Source of the DNA: JAKFVC01 sp040386595
GTDB taxonomy: Bacteria; Planctomycetota; Planctomycetia; Planctomycetales; Planctomycetaceae
DNA: 64,000 nt
Assembly: GCA_040386595.1 (NCBI GenBank)
Contig: JAZKFE010000003.1
Coordinates: 1-64,000 of the forward strand
Direction of reading: 5' to 3'
Shown: in pieces, positions 38,701 through 53,700 of the stretch
How positions within the stretch are numbered: the stretch's first letter is position 1
Layout of the letters: every line of letters begins with the position of its first letter
Position numbers and translations under genes: made by a program
Notes under the pieces: model-generated
What the model was told of the DNA's origin: nothing
The model's input: the letters and a program-made list of their open reading frames with translations, nothing else
The model's database searches: none

Positions 38701-41700
38701 ACTCGCTGGAGCCAAGGGGGGCGGGACAGGGGGAGCGGCCGCCATTGCCGGTGCTGGGGCCTTCACGTTCAACGATATCCGCAAGGATGTCACGGCTTCG
38801 ATCCGCAACCAAAGTGCGGTGAGCACGACGGGGACCTACGGTGTAACCGTCTCCGCCATTGATGAATCCAAGATCGTGGCAGTCGCCGGTTCAATCGCGA
38901 TTGCAGTCGGTTTGGGTGGCAGCGGCGGCACCGGAGTCGGGGTTTCGGTGGGCGCCTCGGTGGCCATCAACAGTATCAAGGACAAGACTTCCGGAGTCGG
39001 AGTCCAGGCCACGATCTCTCGCTCGACCGTTGCCGCTGGGGGTGATCTGCGCGTGATCGCGACGTCCACGCCCACGATCACCGTCACGGCTGTCGCCGGA
39101 ACCGTGGGAGTCGCCACATCCGGCAAGACTTCGGCCGCGGCCGTATCAGGAGCCGGGGCAGGCGCAGACAATGTGGTCGACATCACGGTCCTCGCGGCCA
39201 TTACGGACACGCCCCCCAAGGGTCTGGTATCCGATCCAGCCCCCGTCCGTTCTCAGACCGGCAGCGTGCTGGTCACCGCGACCGACACGTCGACAGTCAA
39301 GGCCGTTGCAGTCGGTGCCAGCATCGCATTTGCGGCAGGAGAAAAGAACGCGGGAGGCGTGGCCATCGGCATCTCGATCGCTCACAACACCATCGACAAC
39401 GACGTCACGGCTGCACTACGCAACGCTGATGTGGGGGCGGCGCAAGTCGTCGGTGTGGTGGCCACCAGTACGAGCATCGTCACCGCGACCGCTGTAGCGG
39501 CCTCAGTCTCATTCGCCAACGCCGATAACGCCGTGGCCATCAGCGGTGGCGGAGCCGAATCCACCAATGTGATTCTCTCGAAGACCAACGCCCTCATCCA
39601 GAACAGCTTCATCGTCTCGAGTGGCAACGTGAACGTGACCGCCACGAACTCTTCGGACATCGACGCCACCATTGTGTCGGCGGCGCTGGCCTTGGGATTC
39701 GGGAAGAAGCTCGGTGTTGGTGTGGCAATCGGCGCTGCGGTGGCCACCAACCTGATCGGCTTTAAAGCCGGGGACGATACGCCGACGCCGGCCGAAGTGC
39801 AGGCCTACGTCCGGAATTCGACCATCCAGGCACAAGGCAATCTCACCGTCACCGCCAACGCGGATCACGAGACGATCGACGCGACCGTCGTGGCAGCCTC
39901 AGCAGCCATCGCCGCGAGCCGCGACCTGGGGATTGCAGCCGCTGGATCGGGTGCCGATGTCAAGAATAAGATCGCAACGTCGATCAAGGCCTTCGTCGAT
40001 TATGTTCCCAGTCTGCAGGTGGCGGGTGGATCCGTCGGAACTTTCGAAGCGGTAAACGGAACGATTCGCGCACAAGATGTGTCGATCACGGCCAGCGACA
40101 CTTCCGAGATTACGGCGGTAGCTGTCGGCGCGTCGTTAGCCGGTTCTTACGGTGACAAGGGAGCCGTGTCCATCGCGATTGGCGTTTCATTGGCCCATAA
40201 CGAAGTCCGCAACCAGGTCGAGGCCTACGTTAAGAACGCGAACAAAAACACCGCGATTGCTACGGACTACGGAATTTCGTTCGGTGGTAATTTTAAGGTG
40301 CAGGCGACCGAGGACGCCACGATCACCGCGACCGCGGTTGCGGCGTCTCTGGGGGCCGCATTTAGTAAGGACGGCGCCCTAGCGCTGAGCGGAGCAGGGG
40401 CGGAATCCACCAACGTCATCCTCACGAATACCAACGCTTCGATTCAGAACAGCCGGATCGTGGGCACAGGGACGGGCGATGCCACTTTCCTGGCAACCAA
40501 CGACTCGCACATCACCGCCACTATCGTAGGTGCGGCCTTGGCTGTTGGGGTTGGTAAGGAAGGGGGCGTGGGGGTCTCGATCGGCGCGGCGCTGGCGAGA
40601 AACTACATCGGCTGGGATCCCGCTGCAGGTGCTTCGCAGCCCCCCGCGGGCCAGACACAGGCCTACGTTTCCAATTCCAGCATCATTGTCGGCGGCGCGT
40701 TTTCCGCCACGGCCAGGGCCTCGGAAATCATTAACGCCACCGTCGTCGCGGCTTCGGCGGCGGTCGCAGGGGGCAAAGTCGGAGTTGCCTTGAGCGGTTC
40801 GGGTGCCGACTCGGTCAACGAAGTCGCTTCCTCGGTGCGGGCTTACATTGACGGTGATAATTCCGGAGGCATCCACGCGACTGCGATCACGGTGTCCGCC
40901 GACGATACTTCTAAAATCACGGCAGTCACCGTCGGAGCCTCACTGGCGGCCTCGTTTGCGCCCGATCTGGGAGTTGCTCTGGCGATCGGAGTCTCGCTGT
41001 CGGAAAACGTCATCCGCAGCCAGGTCGAAGCCAATATCCTGAATGCGCACGATGTCGTCAGTACGGGCACCATCACGGTGGCCGCCACAGATCATACCTC
41101 GATCCATTCAGTCGCCGTCGCGGCTTCTCTCGCGGTTGGTTTATCTGGAAAAGCCGGAATTGCGATCGCCGGTGCCGGAGCCGAATCCACCAATGTGATC
41201 AATACCCGGATCAATGCCCGGGTCGAAAACAGTGCTTTGACAGCCAGCGGCGCGGTATCGATCACTGCGGGCTCAAGTTCGTCCGCGGCACCGACGGCTC
41301 TGACGCCTGTCGGCAATTTCACCGCCGGCCTGGATGATGCGGCCGCTACGGACTTGCTGGAAGAAGACAAAACCGTCGCCGGCGTGGTCTATAAGGCGGG
41401 TACGCCAGACCCGACGGATGTCGCCAACGACAACGCATTTAAGACGACGCTCCAGTCGGCGCTGGCCGCTGCAGGCGTCAATTTATCCACAAATGTCGAT
41501 GATCTGGCTGTCACGGTCCGGAAGGTCGACACGGGTGCGGATCTGATCGACCCGGATGATGACACCGGGATCGAGTGGTCGGTGACCGACCGCAAGTCGG
41601 GAATCTCTGTGATCATTGCCAAAGATGCAAACGGCAATTTCACCGTCTTCGAGACGCAGATCTCGGCCACAGTCGTCGGTGCGGCGGTGGCGGTGGGCGG

Positions 41701-44700
41701 CGGCGGGCAAGTAGGTGCCGGGGTAGCAATCGGGGCATCTGTCGCCCGGAACCTGATCGGTTCCAAGCAAGATGACACGGGCGGGATGCGGCATTCCGCG
41801 ATCATCTCCAACGACGATCCGTCCGAAATTCGGGCGCGGATTCTGAATTCGAGCATCAACACCACGGGTGGCAATCTGACCCTGAGTGCAACTGCTCAGC
41901 AATCGATTGACGCGTTCGTCGGCGCCTTCTCGGCAGCCGTAGGGGGCTCTGGAGGAGTCGGACTGGCCGGCAGTGGTGCGGGCGCCAGAGCGACGAACGC
42001 CGTTTCGATCAACGTTGCCGCGTTCATTGACGGGAATGGGACCGCCGGCATCCACGCTCGCGGCATTGTGGTCGAGGCCATTGATACGTCGTCTATCTCT
42101 GCTGTTACGGGTGCGGCCACGCTGGCCGTCTCGTTCGGGGGAACCGCCGCCGTTTCGATCGCGGTCGGCGTTGCCATCTCTGAAAACGTGATTCAGAACA
42201 AAGTCGAAGCCTATATCACCCATGCGGATCAGCTGACGACAACCGGAACGGGCTCGATCCGAGTGTTAGCGTCCGAGTCCGCCACGATTGATTCCACGAC
42301 GTTTTCCGCCGCAGTGGCCATCGCCGTTTCCCAATTCAGCTTCGGTGCGGCTGTGGGTTACCTCTCAGCCACCAACACGCTGTCAAACTCAGTTACCGCC
42401 TATATCTCGGACAGCGCCGCGATCACGTCTGCGGCAGGCGTGACGGTCTCGGCACGCGACATCGGGGTGATTTCAGCGGACACCTTCTCTCTGGCAATCG
42501 CTGGTGGCGTAGTGGGAGTCGGCGTGGCGGCTGGCTCGGCGGTCAATACGATCGACGATGACGTGTCGGCCTCAATCAAGAACTCGACAATTAATGCGTT
42601 GGTCGGCGATATCGCCGTCACGGCGACATCGACACCGACCATTACGACCACTTCCACAACGGTGGCAGTCGCAATCGCAATCGGCGCGGGTGCGGCCATC
42701 TTCGATGCAACCACCAAGGTCCGTGGGAAGACCGAGGCCTATCTGCTCAATTCCCGGTTGACGGCACTCGCCCATGCCATCAACGTCAGAGCCACTTCCA
42801 CAGAATCTCTCAGCCCCCTCGTCCGCGGGGGAGCGGGTGGCCTGGTCGCGGTCGGGGTCATGTTGTCCGACGCCACCGTGGAAGGTTCGACTTTGGCGCA
42901 CCTCGACGGTGCCACGACGATCTCGGCAAATAACGTCTCGATCACGGCCACCGATACCAGTACAGCCACGCCCGTGACGAATGTCGGCAGCGTGGGCGGC
43001 GTCGGAGTTTCCTACGCGAAAACTACCGCCACGCTCAAGCGGGAGACCCTGGCGACCATTCCAGCGGGGACGCGAATCACCCTGGCATCCGGGTCGCTGA
43101 CGGTCCACGCCGAGTCCTCTGCCACGGCCTACACCAGCAGCCGCTCCGACGGGGGGGGCGTGGTCGCGATCAGTATTCTCGATATCGATTCGAAGGTGGC
43201 CAGCGTCACCCGGGCCACGATTGCCAGTGGCGCCGAGATCGTGGTTCCGTCCACCAATACCACCGGCAACGTCACGGTCTCCGCGACGTCGCAAAACCTG
43301 GCAGTCGCGAATACGGTGAATTACGGCGGTGGCGGAGTCAACGTCCAGGACAGCACTCCGACCGCCACTGTGGAGAGCACGACAGAAGCCCTGATGTTCG
43401 GCAATCTGAAGGGACCAGACGGCGCTGCGTCCGGTGCTTCCAGTCTCGAAGTGCGAGCGACGGCCAATGATCGATCAATCGCGGGATCCAATACTCGCGG
43501 TGGAGGCCTCGTTCAGGTCGGAATTGCGAATGTCAAAGCCAATACAAATCCCACGGTGAGGGCTCAGATCGGTGGCACGATCGAGGTCAAGAACGACATC
43601 ACCGTGCAGGCCGACTCGCGAACCGACGCGGATACGACCAACGATAGCGCTGGGGGCGGAGCAGTCGCGGTCACCGACCTGCACACGACAGTGACTCTGA
43701 CCCCGACAGTGTCCGCCAGTGTCGCGACAGGAGCCAGACTGACTGCCGGCCAGGACATCACGATCAGCGCAGTTCATGGCCTGACGGCTCCGACGAGTGC
43801 CCCGGTGCTCGACGTGAACCAAACGCCGCCCGCCTCGGATGGAATCGCCAAAGCCGCTGCCAGCGGGGCTTCCGGGGGCATCGTGCAGGTTTCGTCGGTG
43901 ACGGCGACTGTGAATGCGACGCCTAATGTCAGCACCACAATCAACGATGGTGCGAAGCTGACCGCGGTTCGAAATATCGACATCGAATCGGCGGCTATTG
44001 CCAAAGTCTCGGCCGTTGCTGAAGGGGACGGCGGTGGAGTGGTGTCGGTCGGAGTGTCGAACTCGAACGTGACGGTCAAGCCGGAAAGCGCCGTCAAAAT
44101 CAATGCCAACGCTGTCATCAATGCCACGGGGAACGACTCAGGTATAACCGGCAGCATCACGGTCTTGTCGACGACATCCACCGATGCGTATGCCAAGGGC
44201 CGTGGGGTCAGCGGTGGGGTTGTTGCTGTGGCCGCCGCGACGGTGACGATGAACCTCTCTCATGCTTCGACAATCGCAGTGGGAGATTCCGCCACGCTGC
44301 AGACCAAGGGCAGCCTGTTTGTCGAGTCCCGCAGTGATACGACGGCCACCACCGATTCCTCGGTCACGGCCGGCGGCGGTGTGGCCGTGTCCACGAACAC
44401 GACGACGCTCAACCTGGGTGTGGCCGGCGTCCCAGCGACGACATCCACCGCCATCGGGACGAATGCTCTGCTCAACGGCGGGGCGGTCACCATTGGGGCT
44501 CTGGTGACAAAGCTCAATCTGAACGACACCGCCGACGAAGAAGCGGATGGGCTGGGGTCGGGGGCGACGGCCAAAGCTTTGATGACGATTTACGACACGA
44601 CCGAAGTCAGTCTGGCCGCCAATTCGGCCGTGACGGGCGACACGGTGACCATCAACTCCAATCATGAGCAAGTCAAACTGACTTCCACGGCGACCGCCAC

Positions 44701-47700
44701 GGCCTACGCGCTGGTTGGGATTCCGAGCGCCGAGGCGAAAGTTGACTACAACAGCACGGCGCGGGTCTTCAGCGCTGCGGGGGCTCAAGTCTCGGCACGC
44801 GTGGTGAGCGTCAATACGACGCAGCAAGTCCAGACGTACGAAAAAACCGCAACGGAGTACGCCTGGCAGAACGGCAGCGGCGGCAGCACCGGCACGAAAT
44901 CGGGTTCCAATAACTCGACTCGCGTCATTGACTGGAACGGAAATGTGGTCCTCTTGTCGGGTCCCGATCCCGAACTCGTGATTGATAGCAATGGCTTGAT
45001 CGTCAAGGCGGTCGGTGTCACGGTCGGCGGCAAGGTCCAAGGACAGACCGTCACGGATACGACCATTTCGGTCGATCCGATCATTAACAACACCAGCTAT
45101 TACACCGGTGCGATCACCAGCACCACCGGTGCCGGCACGTCGCCCATTGTCATCAGCACGGCCAACACGACCGGCTTGACCAACGGTCGGGTCGTGACCA
45201 TTACCGGCGCAAGCGATCCCAACGCCAACGGCACGTTCGTGATCGGGAACGTCATCGCGAACACCTCGTTCACGCTGCTCGGAACGACTGGTGCCGGCGT
45301 CTCAGCCGCGGGTGGTACCTGGGTCACCGGAGGCGCCGTCACCTTCACCGCCGACACCCTGACGGGATCAGGCGGGAAGATCAGCGCGGCCACGGCATTC
45401 CGTTCCGTCAACATTACCAACTCGCTGAATCGGCCTCTGGTTCTCAACGGCATTAACGTGGTAACGCCCAGTGCGTCGCCCACGATCTTCCTCAACGCTG
45501 CCAGCTGGCAAGGGTTCACATACACGGTCGGCAATGACATTTCGCCCACGGATATCAAGATTGATAACGAAGGGGCCAACTCGGACATTCGGCTCAACGC
45601 CCCGAGCCTCTTGCCGGGAACGACTCAAGGGTTCGCGATCTACAACCCGATCGGAACAACGAAAATCATCGCGGCACATGGCAGCGTTGTGAACGCCGCC
45701 GGAACTCTTCAGGTCCCGGTCATTTGGACTCGGACCCTGGATGTGCAAGCAGCGGGCGCCGTGGGTGCCAGTACCAGTCGGTTGAATGTGCACCTCGTTC
45801 GATCGTTCGGTCAAACCGATCTGAATATCCAGGCCGGCGCGGATATCTTCCTGGATCTCGAAGGCCGGTCCCGTACGACCGGGGTGAGCAATCCCGTGTT
45901 CCAGGGGGGCACGATTCAAACCTCTGGTTCAACCAGTCAGATCGATCTGTTGTTGCAGTCGGTTTTGCAAGAAGTCCCGTCATCGACGACATCGGGCATG
46001 CTCAATGTGCAGCGTTACGTCAACGGTGTCCTGATGGCGTTCCAGAGTGGAGCACTCGCACTCCCCACTTACACGGCATCTGCGGTCGAAGGGACATATC
46101 AATTCGAACAGATCAGTGCCGGGGCCGTCAGTGGAAATATCACGATCACGGCCGCCCACCCGCTGGCGAGCGACCCTCGGGTCAATTTCACGTCCGGTAC
46201 GGACATGGGCACGACCGGTGAGCTGATCGCCGCGACCAGTGGCAACTTGTCGCTAACCGAGCGGAGCGGTGATTTCCGAATTCGCAATGTGTCGTCATCG
46301 GCCGGCAACGTGTTTCTCGCCGCCATCGGAACCGCAGGCTCGATTTACGAAGTCAACAACGAACTGCCAGCCAACGCGGACTATGGAACGACTCCGTGGG
46401 TCACCGGCAATAGCGTGACGCTGAGCTCCCGCGATGGCGGGATTGGCTCTGCGGTCGATTTCCTCGAAATCAACTCGTCGAACCAAGCTGTGGGTGCAGT
46501 CATCGCACTCGCCAAGAACGGCGTCTACCTTACGGAGACAACTGGGGACCTGAATGTCGACCAAGTGCTCTCACGCATCTCCGATGTCGTCTTGATCGCA
46601 CAACAAGGTTCGATTCTGGAAGCAGGTTCCGACGCCCAGGCTGATATTCAAGGACAAAACATCGATCTGATCGCCACCACTGCAGGCAGCAAAATCGGTG
46701 ACGCCAATAACCCAATTGAAATCCTCGGCGGTGGCACGGGCCAACGTCCGAATGACGGGTTCGAGATCGAACAGTTTGCCCCGGGGACCGGACGCCTGGT
46801 GGCCGAGGCCAATGCTGGCGTCTATCTCACCCAGACCAGTGGTGCCGTCAATGTGTTGAGCGTTCAGACGCCGACGGGCGACGTGGTCCTGACCGTGCAC
46901 GATTCGGTGCTCGCGGGCGAAGATTTGATTCTGCTAGCTTCCGGTGGCCAGACATTCCTGGGAGCGGTCCTGGGAACTCCGGCGCTGACCTCGGGACGGA
47001 TTCTGGCGGCAACCGGTAGCATTACCGCTGCCGCCGGTGACGACTTCACTCTGCCGACCGGAACCTCGATCCAAGGGGGCACCGCAACGGGCAAGAAGGT
47101 CACGCTTCGCGGTGGGCAGATGAGTGATGCGGCCAGTGATCCGGATCCGATGGGCTCCATCCTGACGATTGCCGGAAACATCGTGGCGAATGCCGTCGAG
47201 ATTTATGGTGGCAGCAACCTGGACTACTTCGATCTCATCAATCCGGCTGGAATCAATGCCCCAACCACATTGACGGGAAATGCCGGTGATGACCGCTTCT
47301 TCATTCAGGCCGTCCCTGTGGCCATGACCACTAATGGCGGTACTGGCGCCAACCGCTATTACATTTCCAGCAATGCGGCTCGTTCGTTGTTCGTCACCAA
47401 CGGCGTGTTCGACGACACCGGCGACGGCCTGGCCTTCCCGTTCTCCGATTCGCGATTGTCATCGGGGACACTCACGACGGTTACTGCAGCGCTGACGATC
47501 AACACGGGGAGCGGCGGCAACGGCGGAGCCCAGGACGCGATTTTCCTGAGTGCCGCTGGCAGCACGACGGCATTGACCAATGGCCTCGTGACGACCGGTC
47601 AGATCACGGGCCTCGGTAACTCCGGCAGCATCAATTACACGACGACCACTGACGGCGGCACCAGTCTGCTGTTGAAACTGGGAACACAGAACGATCAAGT

Positions 47701-50700
47701 TCGAGTCACAGGGGCGAGTGCCAATACTCAAGTGTTCGTGTTTGGTGGTGACGGCAATGACACGATCAATGTCGGCAACGCGGGCGATCCGCTCAGTGCT
47801 ATCAGCGGGATCGTGGCCTTCTTCGGCGAAGGTGGTTCCAGCGACACTCTGAACGTTTACGGGATCGCCACACCACCGGCACCAGGCAACGCCAACCCCA
47901 ATCAATTGACGGCGATTGCCGTGACGGGGTTGGGCTCGGGAACTAACAAGCTGGTCGCGACGCACAACGATCTGTTCGGTGCGGGTTACACCATCAAGGA
48001 CGTTCAGAATATTGCATCCTTGTTAGAAGCGGCCCAACTGACGCCAACCACCATGGCGATTCTTGCCGGCCAGTTGCAGGGGCCGTTGCGGAATATCGAC
48101 GCCTACCTCTCGAACAGCTTGTCCGCTGCCACCCGGAACGCCCTCTTCGGCTATCAAACTGGCGACGAGGTCGTGTACCGGGTCAACACGCCGGGGACCA
48201 CGCCGATTGCCGGCTTGACCGACGATACCGTTTATTACGTCAGTGCCGTTGATGCGACAACGGTGTTCCTCGTGACGAACCTGAACGACACCAGTAGTCC
48301 TGTTGCCGTGCTCTTGTCCTTGATTGGGGAGACGAAGCCGGTCACTCTGGCTCAGACCGACGCCGCCAAGCGGGTCGTCATCAATGTGTCACTGACCGAC
48401 TCCTTCGCGGGCAACGAAACGATCGCCGGCAATCAGATCGTCTTCTCCGGCAAGCACAACCTGACCACCGGGCAAGCGGTCGTCTACCACATCGGCACCG
48501 GCAACGCCCCCATCGGCGGACTGACGGAAGGCGAGGTGTACTATGTGATCAAGATCAATGACACGACCATTCAACTGGCGTCGTCTGCAGCCAATTCCCA
48601 AAGCCTCACTCCCGTCGCGTTGACGTCTCCGAGCGCCGGCACGGCCGATACGCTGGTGCTGCAGGGCACCGCTCTCTTCAATGCGCATTCCTCAATCTCC
48701 AACAACCAGATCACGTTCTCGGCCAATCACAATCTGAGTACCGGCCAAGCGGTCGTCTATCACGCCGGAAATGTCAGTAGCACTGGCAGTGTGACTAACG
48801 TCGGCGGCCTGGTGGACGGCGAGGTTTACTATGTCATCAATGTCAATCCGTCGACGATCAAGCTGGCCTCGTCGCTCGCCAATGCCCAGAGCGGCACATT
48901 CATCAATACGCTGACACCCATCGCAGATGCGACAACGAACTTCGATTCGTTGACGACCGCCCGGTCGTTTGCTCAGTCGGACATCACCGCGAATAAGCTC
49001 GTCTTCACCAGCAACCCGGGCCTCGTCGAAGGGCAGGCGGTGGTCTACCACCAAGGGAGCGGCAACGCATCAGTGGGGCTGACGGAAGGCGAGGTTTACT
49101 ACGTCAATCTGGTGGCTGGCCAACCCACCGCCATCCGGCTGACTGCGACCCCTGGCGGGATCGCGATCGTTCTGAACGCAGGCGTTGGTACCGGTGTGGA
49201 TACGCTGACACCCGCGGCGTCGTTCGATCCGTCATCGTTGCACGTCAACAACGATCAGATCACTTTCACGAACAATCACAACCTGCTCGATGGACAACGC
49301 GTGGTCTATCGCCTGGGCGACGGCAACGCGCCCATCGGCCACCTGACGGCAGGCCAGCCTTACTACGTAATCAGAGTCGATGCCACGACCATCAAGTTGG
49401 CCCAGACCCCAGGTGGCGCTGCGATTCATCTGGATACTCAATCGACGGCCGCACTGCTGCCAGTGGTCACGACGCCGTTGTCGACCTTGTTGGCACAAGA
49501 TCTGAATGCCCTCATTTCCGGGCCGTCGATTTATGATGCTCAGCGGTTTTCCGGTGTCGCTCTGCGGCCGATTACCAGCCAGCTTCTCGCGCAGTATCCG
49601 GAAGGCAATCCGGTCCTCAATCGCTTGCTGCTGGAAGATGCTTATTCGCAAGCCTTGCCCCGGATCGCGAATTTGACTCCGGACCTTCCTGGCTCTATTT
49701 ACTACGCTCAGCGATTCGTCAATCGCGATGGTGCAGAGACGATTCTCAGCACGGTGGAGAACGTAAATATCCACCTTTCCGGAACTGACAACGCCTTCCA
49801 GGTGGACAGCACCTTCGGCGGAAATACTTCCATCGATGGCGGCACGAACACGACGATCACGCTCGGCAGTTCGGTCAGCGGCCTGCATCCGGCCACGCCG
49901 AAGCGGGTGGCGTTCCTCGCCGGGAACATTTCTGTGACCGCCGCCAACATCGTGCTGGATGATTCCGGCAACGACCAGCGGACGATCGGCACCTTCGAGG
50001 GGAGTCAGGTCACGGGCCTGGGCATGCCGGGGACAGTCACGTTCTCGGGCATTACCTCCACCACGATCAAACTGGGGGCCAACGACGACACATTCTATAT
50101 CCCCGCCACTTCCGTCTCGCAGTCAGTCCGAATCGAGACTGGTGGCGGTTACGATACGATCTACGTCGGCACGCGTCGTGGTTCTGAAAGCACGGGGAGT
50201 CTCGCTGGATTGCAAGGCAGTCTGGAGATTGACGGTGGGGAGCTGCTGACCGGAATCAACACGCTGTTCTTGAACGACCACGACACAACGACGGCTCAAG
50301 CGTATGTCGTGACGAATGATTACGATTGGAACAGCAACACCAACAATTCCAGCACGATCGACACGACGACTATCACCCGCGGCGGTCAGGTGGTTGTGCG
50401 CTATTCGCATGTGGAAACGGTGGCTCTGACTGGTGGTCAGGGTGGTAACGCGGTCGATATTCAGCAGACGCATCGTGAGCAAAGCACGGACGGCAGTTCA
50501 AGCTCGACCTTTACGGTGAATACTGGCTCGGGCAGTGATGTCATCACCCTGGGGGCCCCGGTGGGGACCACTGGCCTGTTCTCCATGGATGGCTTCCAAC
50601 AGGATGTCGTCGCGCCGATCTTCACCGGGCTGAACCCCAGTCGCCGGGGAATTCCCGTCCTGATCAACAGCCAGGGAGGCAATGATTCGGTCGCGATCCG

Positions 50701-53700
50701 CGACATGGGCAGCATCACTCCGGCGAGTCTCGCATTGACGCAGACACGGTTCCGCGACTTGTTCCCGGAAGCTCCCGATGCCGTGTTTGATTCGGTGGAC
50801 GTGTTCGCCGCGGTCTTCGGCGAAAACCCGTTGAGCCGGCCGTTCACGACCGTGGCGTTGGCCTACGACGCACAACGGCCGATCAATATCAGCATTCGCG
50901 AATCGCTACTGCAAGCACAACGTGTCACGGGCCAGAACTTGCAGCTTGAGGTCTCCCTGGGCAACGGGGGAAGTCAAGGCAATGTGGTCCAGCTGACGAG
51001 CGCCGCGTATGAATCCGACATTGTCATTCATGCGGGGGACGGCAACGACACGTTCAACGTCGAGAACGGCGTGCGGATGACGAACGGCCACACGCTGGTC
51101 CTCAACGGCAACGGCGGCGATGACACCACCTATGTCGACTTCAACGGCGTCTCGATCATCGATCGCGGCAATCTGGGGCAGACCGTCACCAACGTGAGCT
51201 ACTCACGGGACGATGCCGATTCGGGGATCGCCGGACGTACTCCGCTCGTCCCGGGAACGTACTTCGTCGAAACGCGCTGGAGCGGCTCGGAGTGGCAGTT
51301 CCGGGTTGTTGACATCAATGGCTTCCCGATCGCTGTTGCGGATCTGGCTGATGTGAACGGGAACGGGTTGCTGGCCAACTGGCAGAACATTAGCCAACTA
51401 CCGATCGTCGTTCAGCCTGATGCGAACCACCCTCTGGTTTCTCGCTTCAACTCACACCGTGGATTCGTGATTGACTTCAGCGGTCAATACCTGGCCACCG
51501 GCCCCACGATCAATGGAGCCGTCAGGCTGGAATTGTTTGCGGATTCCGCCGGAGATGTCGATGGGCTCTCGCTGGCCAAGAATGGCGTTCTCGGGCAGAC
51601 CGTCACCAACGTGACGTTCTTGGCGGCCGATGTGAATCCGGCACAGCGTTTAACTCCCGGCACGTATTACGTGGAAACGCGGTTAAGCGGCACGGACTGG
51701 CAGTTCCGCGTCGTCAACGGCGCGTCGGGCAACCCGGCCGCGCTGGTGAATCTGGACGATCAAACCGGTTCGACTTTCACCACTGACTGGCAGAACATTC
51801 GGAAGGTGACCGCCGAAACCGACGGGCGCCGCGTGTTTCATACAGGGACTGGACTCGTCCTCGAGTTCGGTGCCGAGTACCAGACGGGCTCCCAGAACAA
51901 TGGCACTGGAACGCAGCTCCTGCTGGGTGTTCCGACCGGTCAACTCGCATTGACCTTCAATGCGGGAACTCAATCCACGACAGGTGTAGGCGACACCCTG
52001 CGAATTGCTGGGGATGGACACGCCACGGGAGCTGTCTACCAACCCAGCAGCACCGTACCCGGCGGTGGTACGGTGACGATCTCCGGCAATCAGTTCACGT
52101 TCAGCGGAGTCGAACCGCTCGTCGTGCACGGTCTGCCCGACTTCAAGATGCTGACACCGAACCTGGCCGCGGCCCTGATCATCGATAGTGCGGAGCTGGC
52201 CGATTCCACCCGGCAGCAGTTGCAATTGCACACATTGACTGTGGAAGGCCAGGTGACGTGGACACAGACCAAGCAGTTCATCCTGGAGAGTCCCGCGTTC
52301 GACCCGCGTCAGGTTGGCCGAGCCATTGCCGTCAGTGACGACGGCCTGACAATGATCGTGGGAGCCAAAGCCACGTCCGGCGGAGCGACCACCGGGAATC
52401 TGTCCGATGGCATGGTGCTCGTCTATCAGTGGAATGGTACCGCGTGGGTCGAGCAGGCCCGGTTAGAGCCCAACGACGCCCGTCTGGGGCTGAACTTCGG
52501 CGTTGATTTCGGGGCGTCCGTGGCCATTGATGGCAACCGGTTGATCGTAGGGGCGCCGGGAGACGCGCCCGCCGACGCACCTTCCGTGTCGTTCGACCCG
52601 CTGACGCTGATTCCCTCCGACAACCGGATCGTTTTTGCGAACGCTCACGGTCTGACCGAAGGCCAAGCGGTCGCCTACCACAAGGGGGCCGGCAACAGCG
52701 CGATCGGGTTGATCGATGGACAAATCTATTTCGTCAAACTGGTGGCCGGCAATCCGAACGCCATCCGGTTGGCGTCGACCCCAGGCGGAGCGACCATCTC
52801 TCTCAATTTGCCGGTCACTCCGGGGAGCGGTGCGGCGGATTCGCTGACACTGGCCAACTACGGCGCGGCCTATGTCTTTGAACGCAGCGGCCCGAATGCC
52901 CCTTGGATTCAAACTCAGAAACTGTTGGCCAATGATTCTGCCGCGAACCGTTATTTCGGGACGTCGGTCGCCATCCGTGGGGGTGAGGTTCTGGTCGGAG
53001 CGCCTGGAGCAGCTGGAGCAAACACGTCGGAAGCCGCGTACTTCTACAACCTGAACAATGGAAACTGGCAACAACAATCGCGGCAAACGGGGACTGGTGA
53101 TTTCGGCCGTACGGTCTCGCTCACTAGTACATTTGCGGTGATTGGATCGCCAGGGTCTGACCTGGCCACGGTCTATCACGTTTCGTCGACATCGGTGACG
53201 CTCTGGACCACGCTGACGGCGTCGGCTCCACAGTCTGGCGAACAGTTCGGTGCGGCGATCGCAGCGACTTCCCAACTTCGCACAGATACTGTGAACGGAA
53301 GCCCGGTCACATCTCAAATCAACCGCATCGTAATCGGCGCGCCTCTCTGGAATGGACCGGGGACTTACACGGGAGACACCACCCACGCACAGCAGGGGCG
53401 AGTCTTCGTCTATGATCTGTTCGGTACCAATTGGGTTTCTGTGGCCCGTCTGACGGCTGAAGGTGGGTTGCCACAGGCCGAAGCGGCTACGGAATCCAGG
53501 ACCGGGGATCACTTCGGTGCGGCGGTCGCTCTTGATAGCCAATATGTCGTTGTGGGTGCGCCAAATCACCAGTCGGGCTCCAGCCTCCAAGTCGGGGCAG
53601 CCTACATCTTCTACGAACTGCGTGATGGTTCGGCCGGCCCCAATAGCTCCAGCTGGACGCGCTCGACTGGCGGAGCGGTCACCTCCACGGGAGGCCCCGG

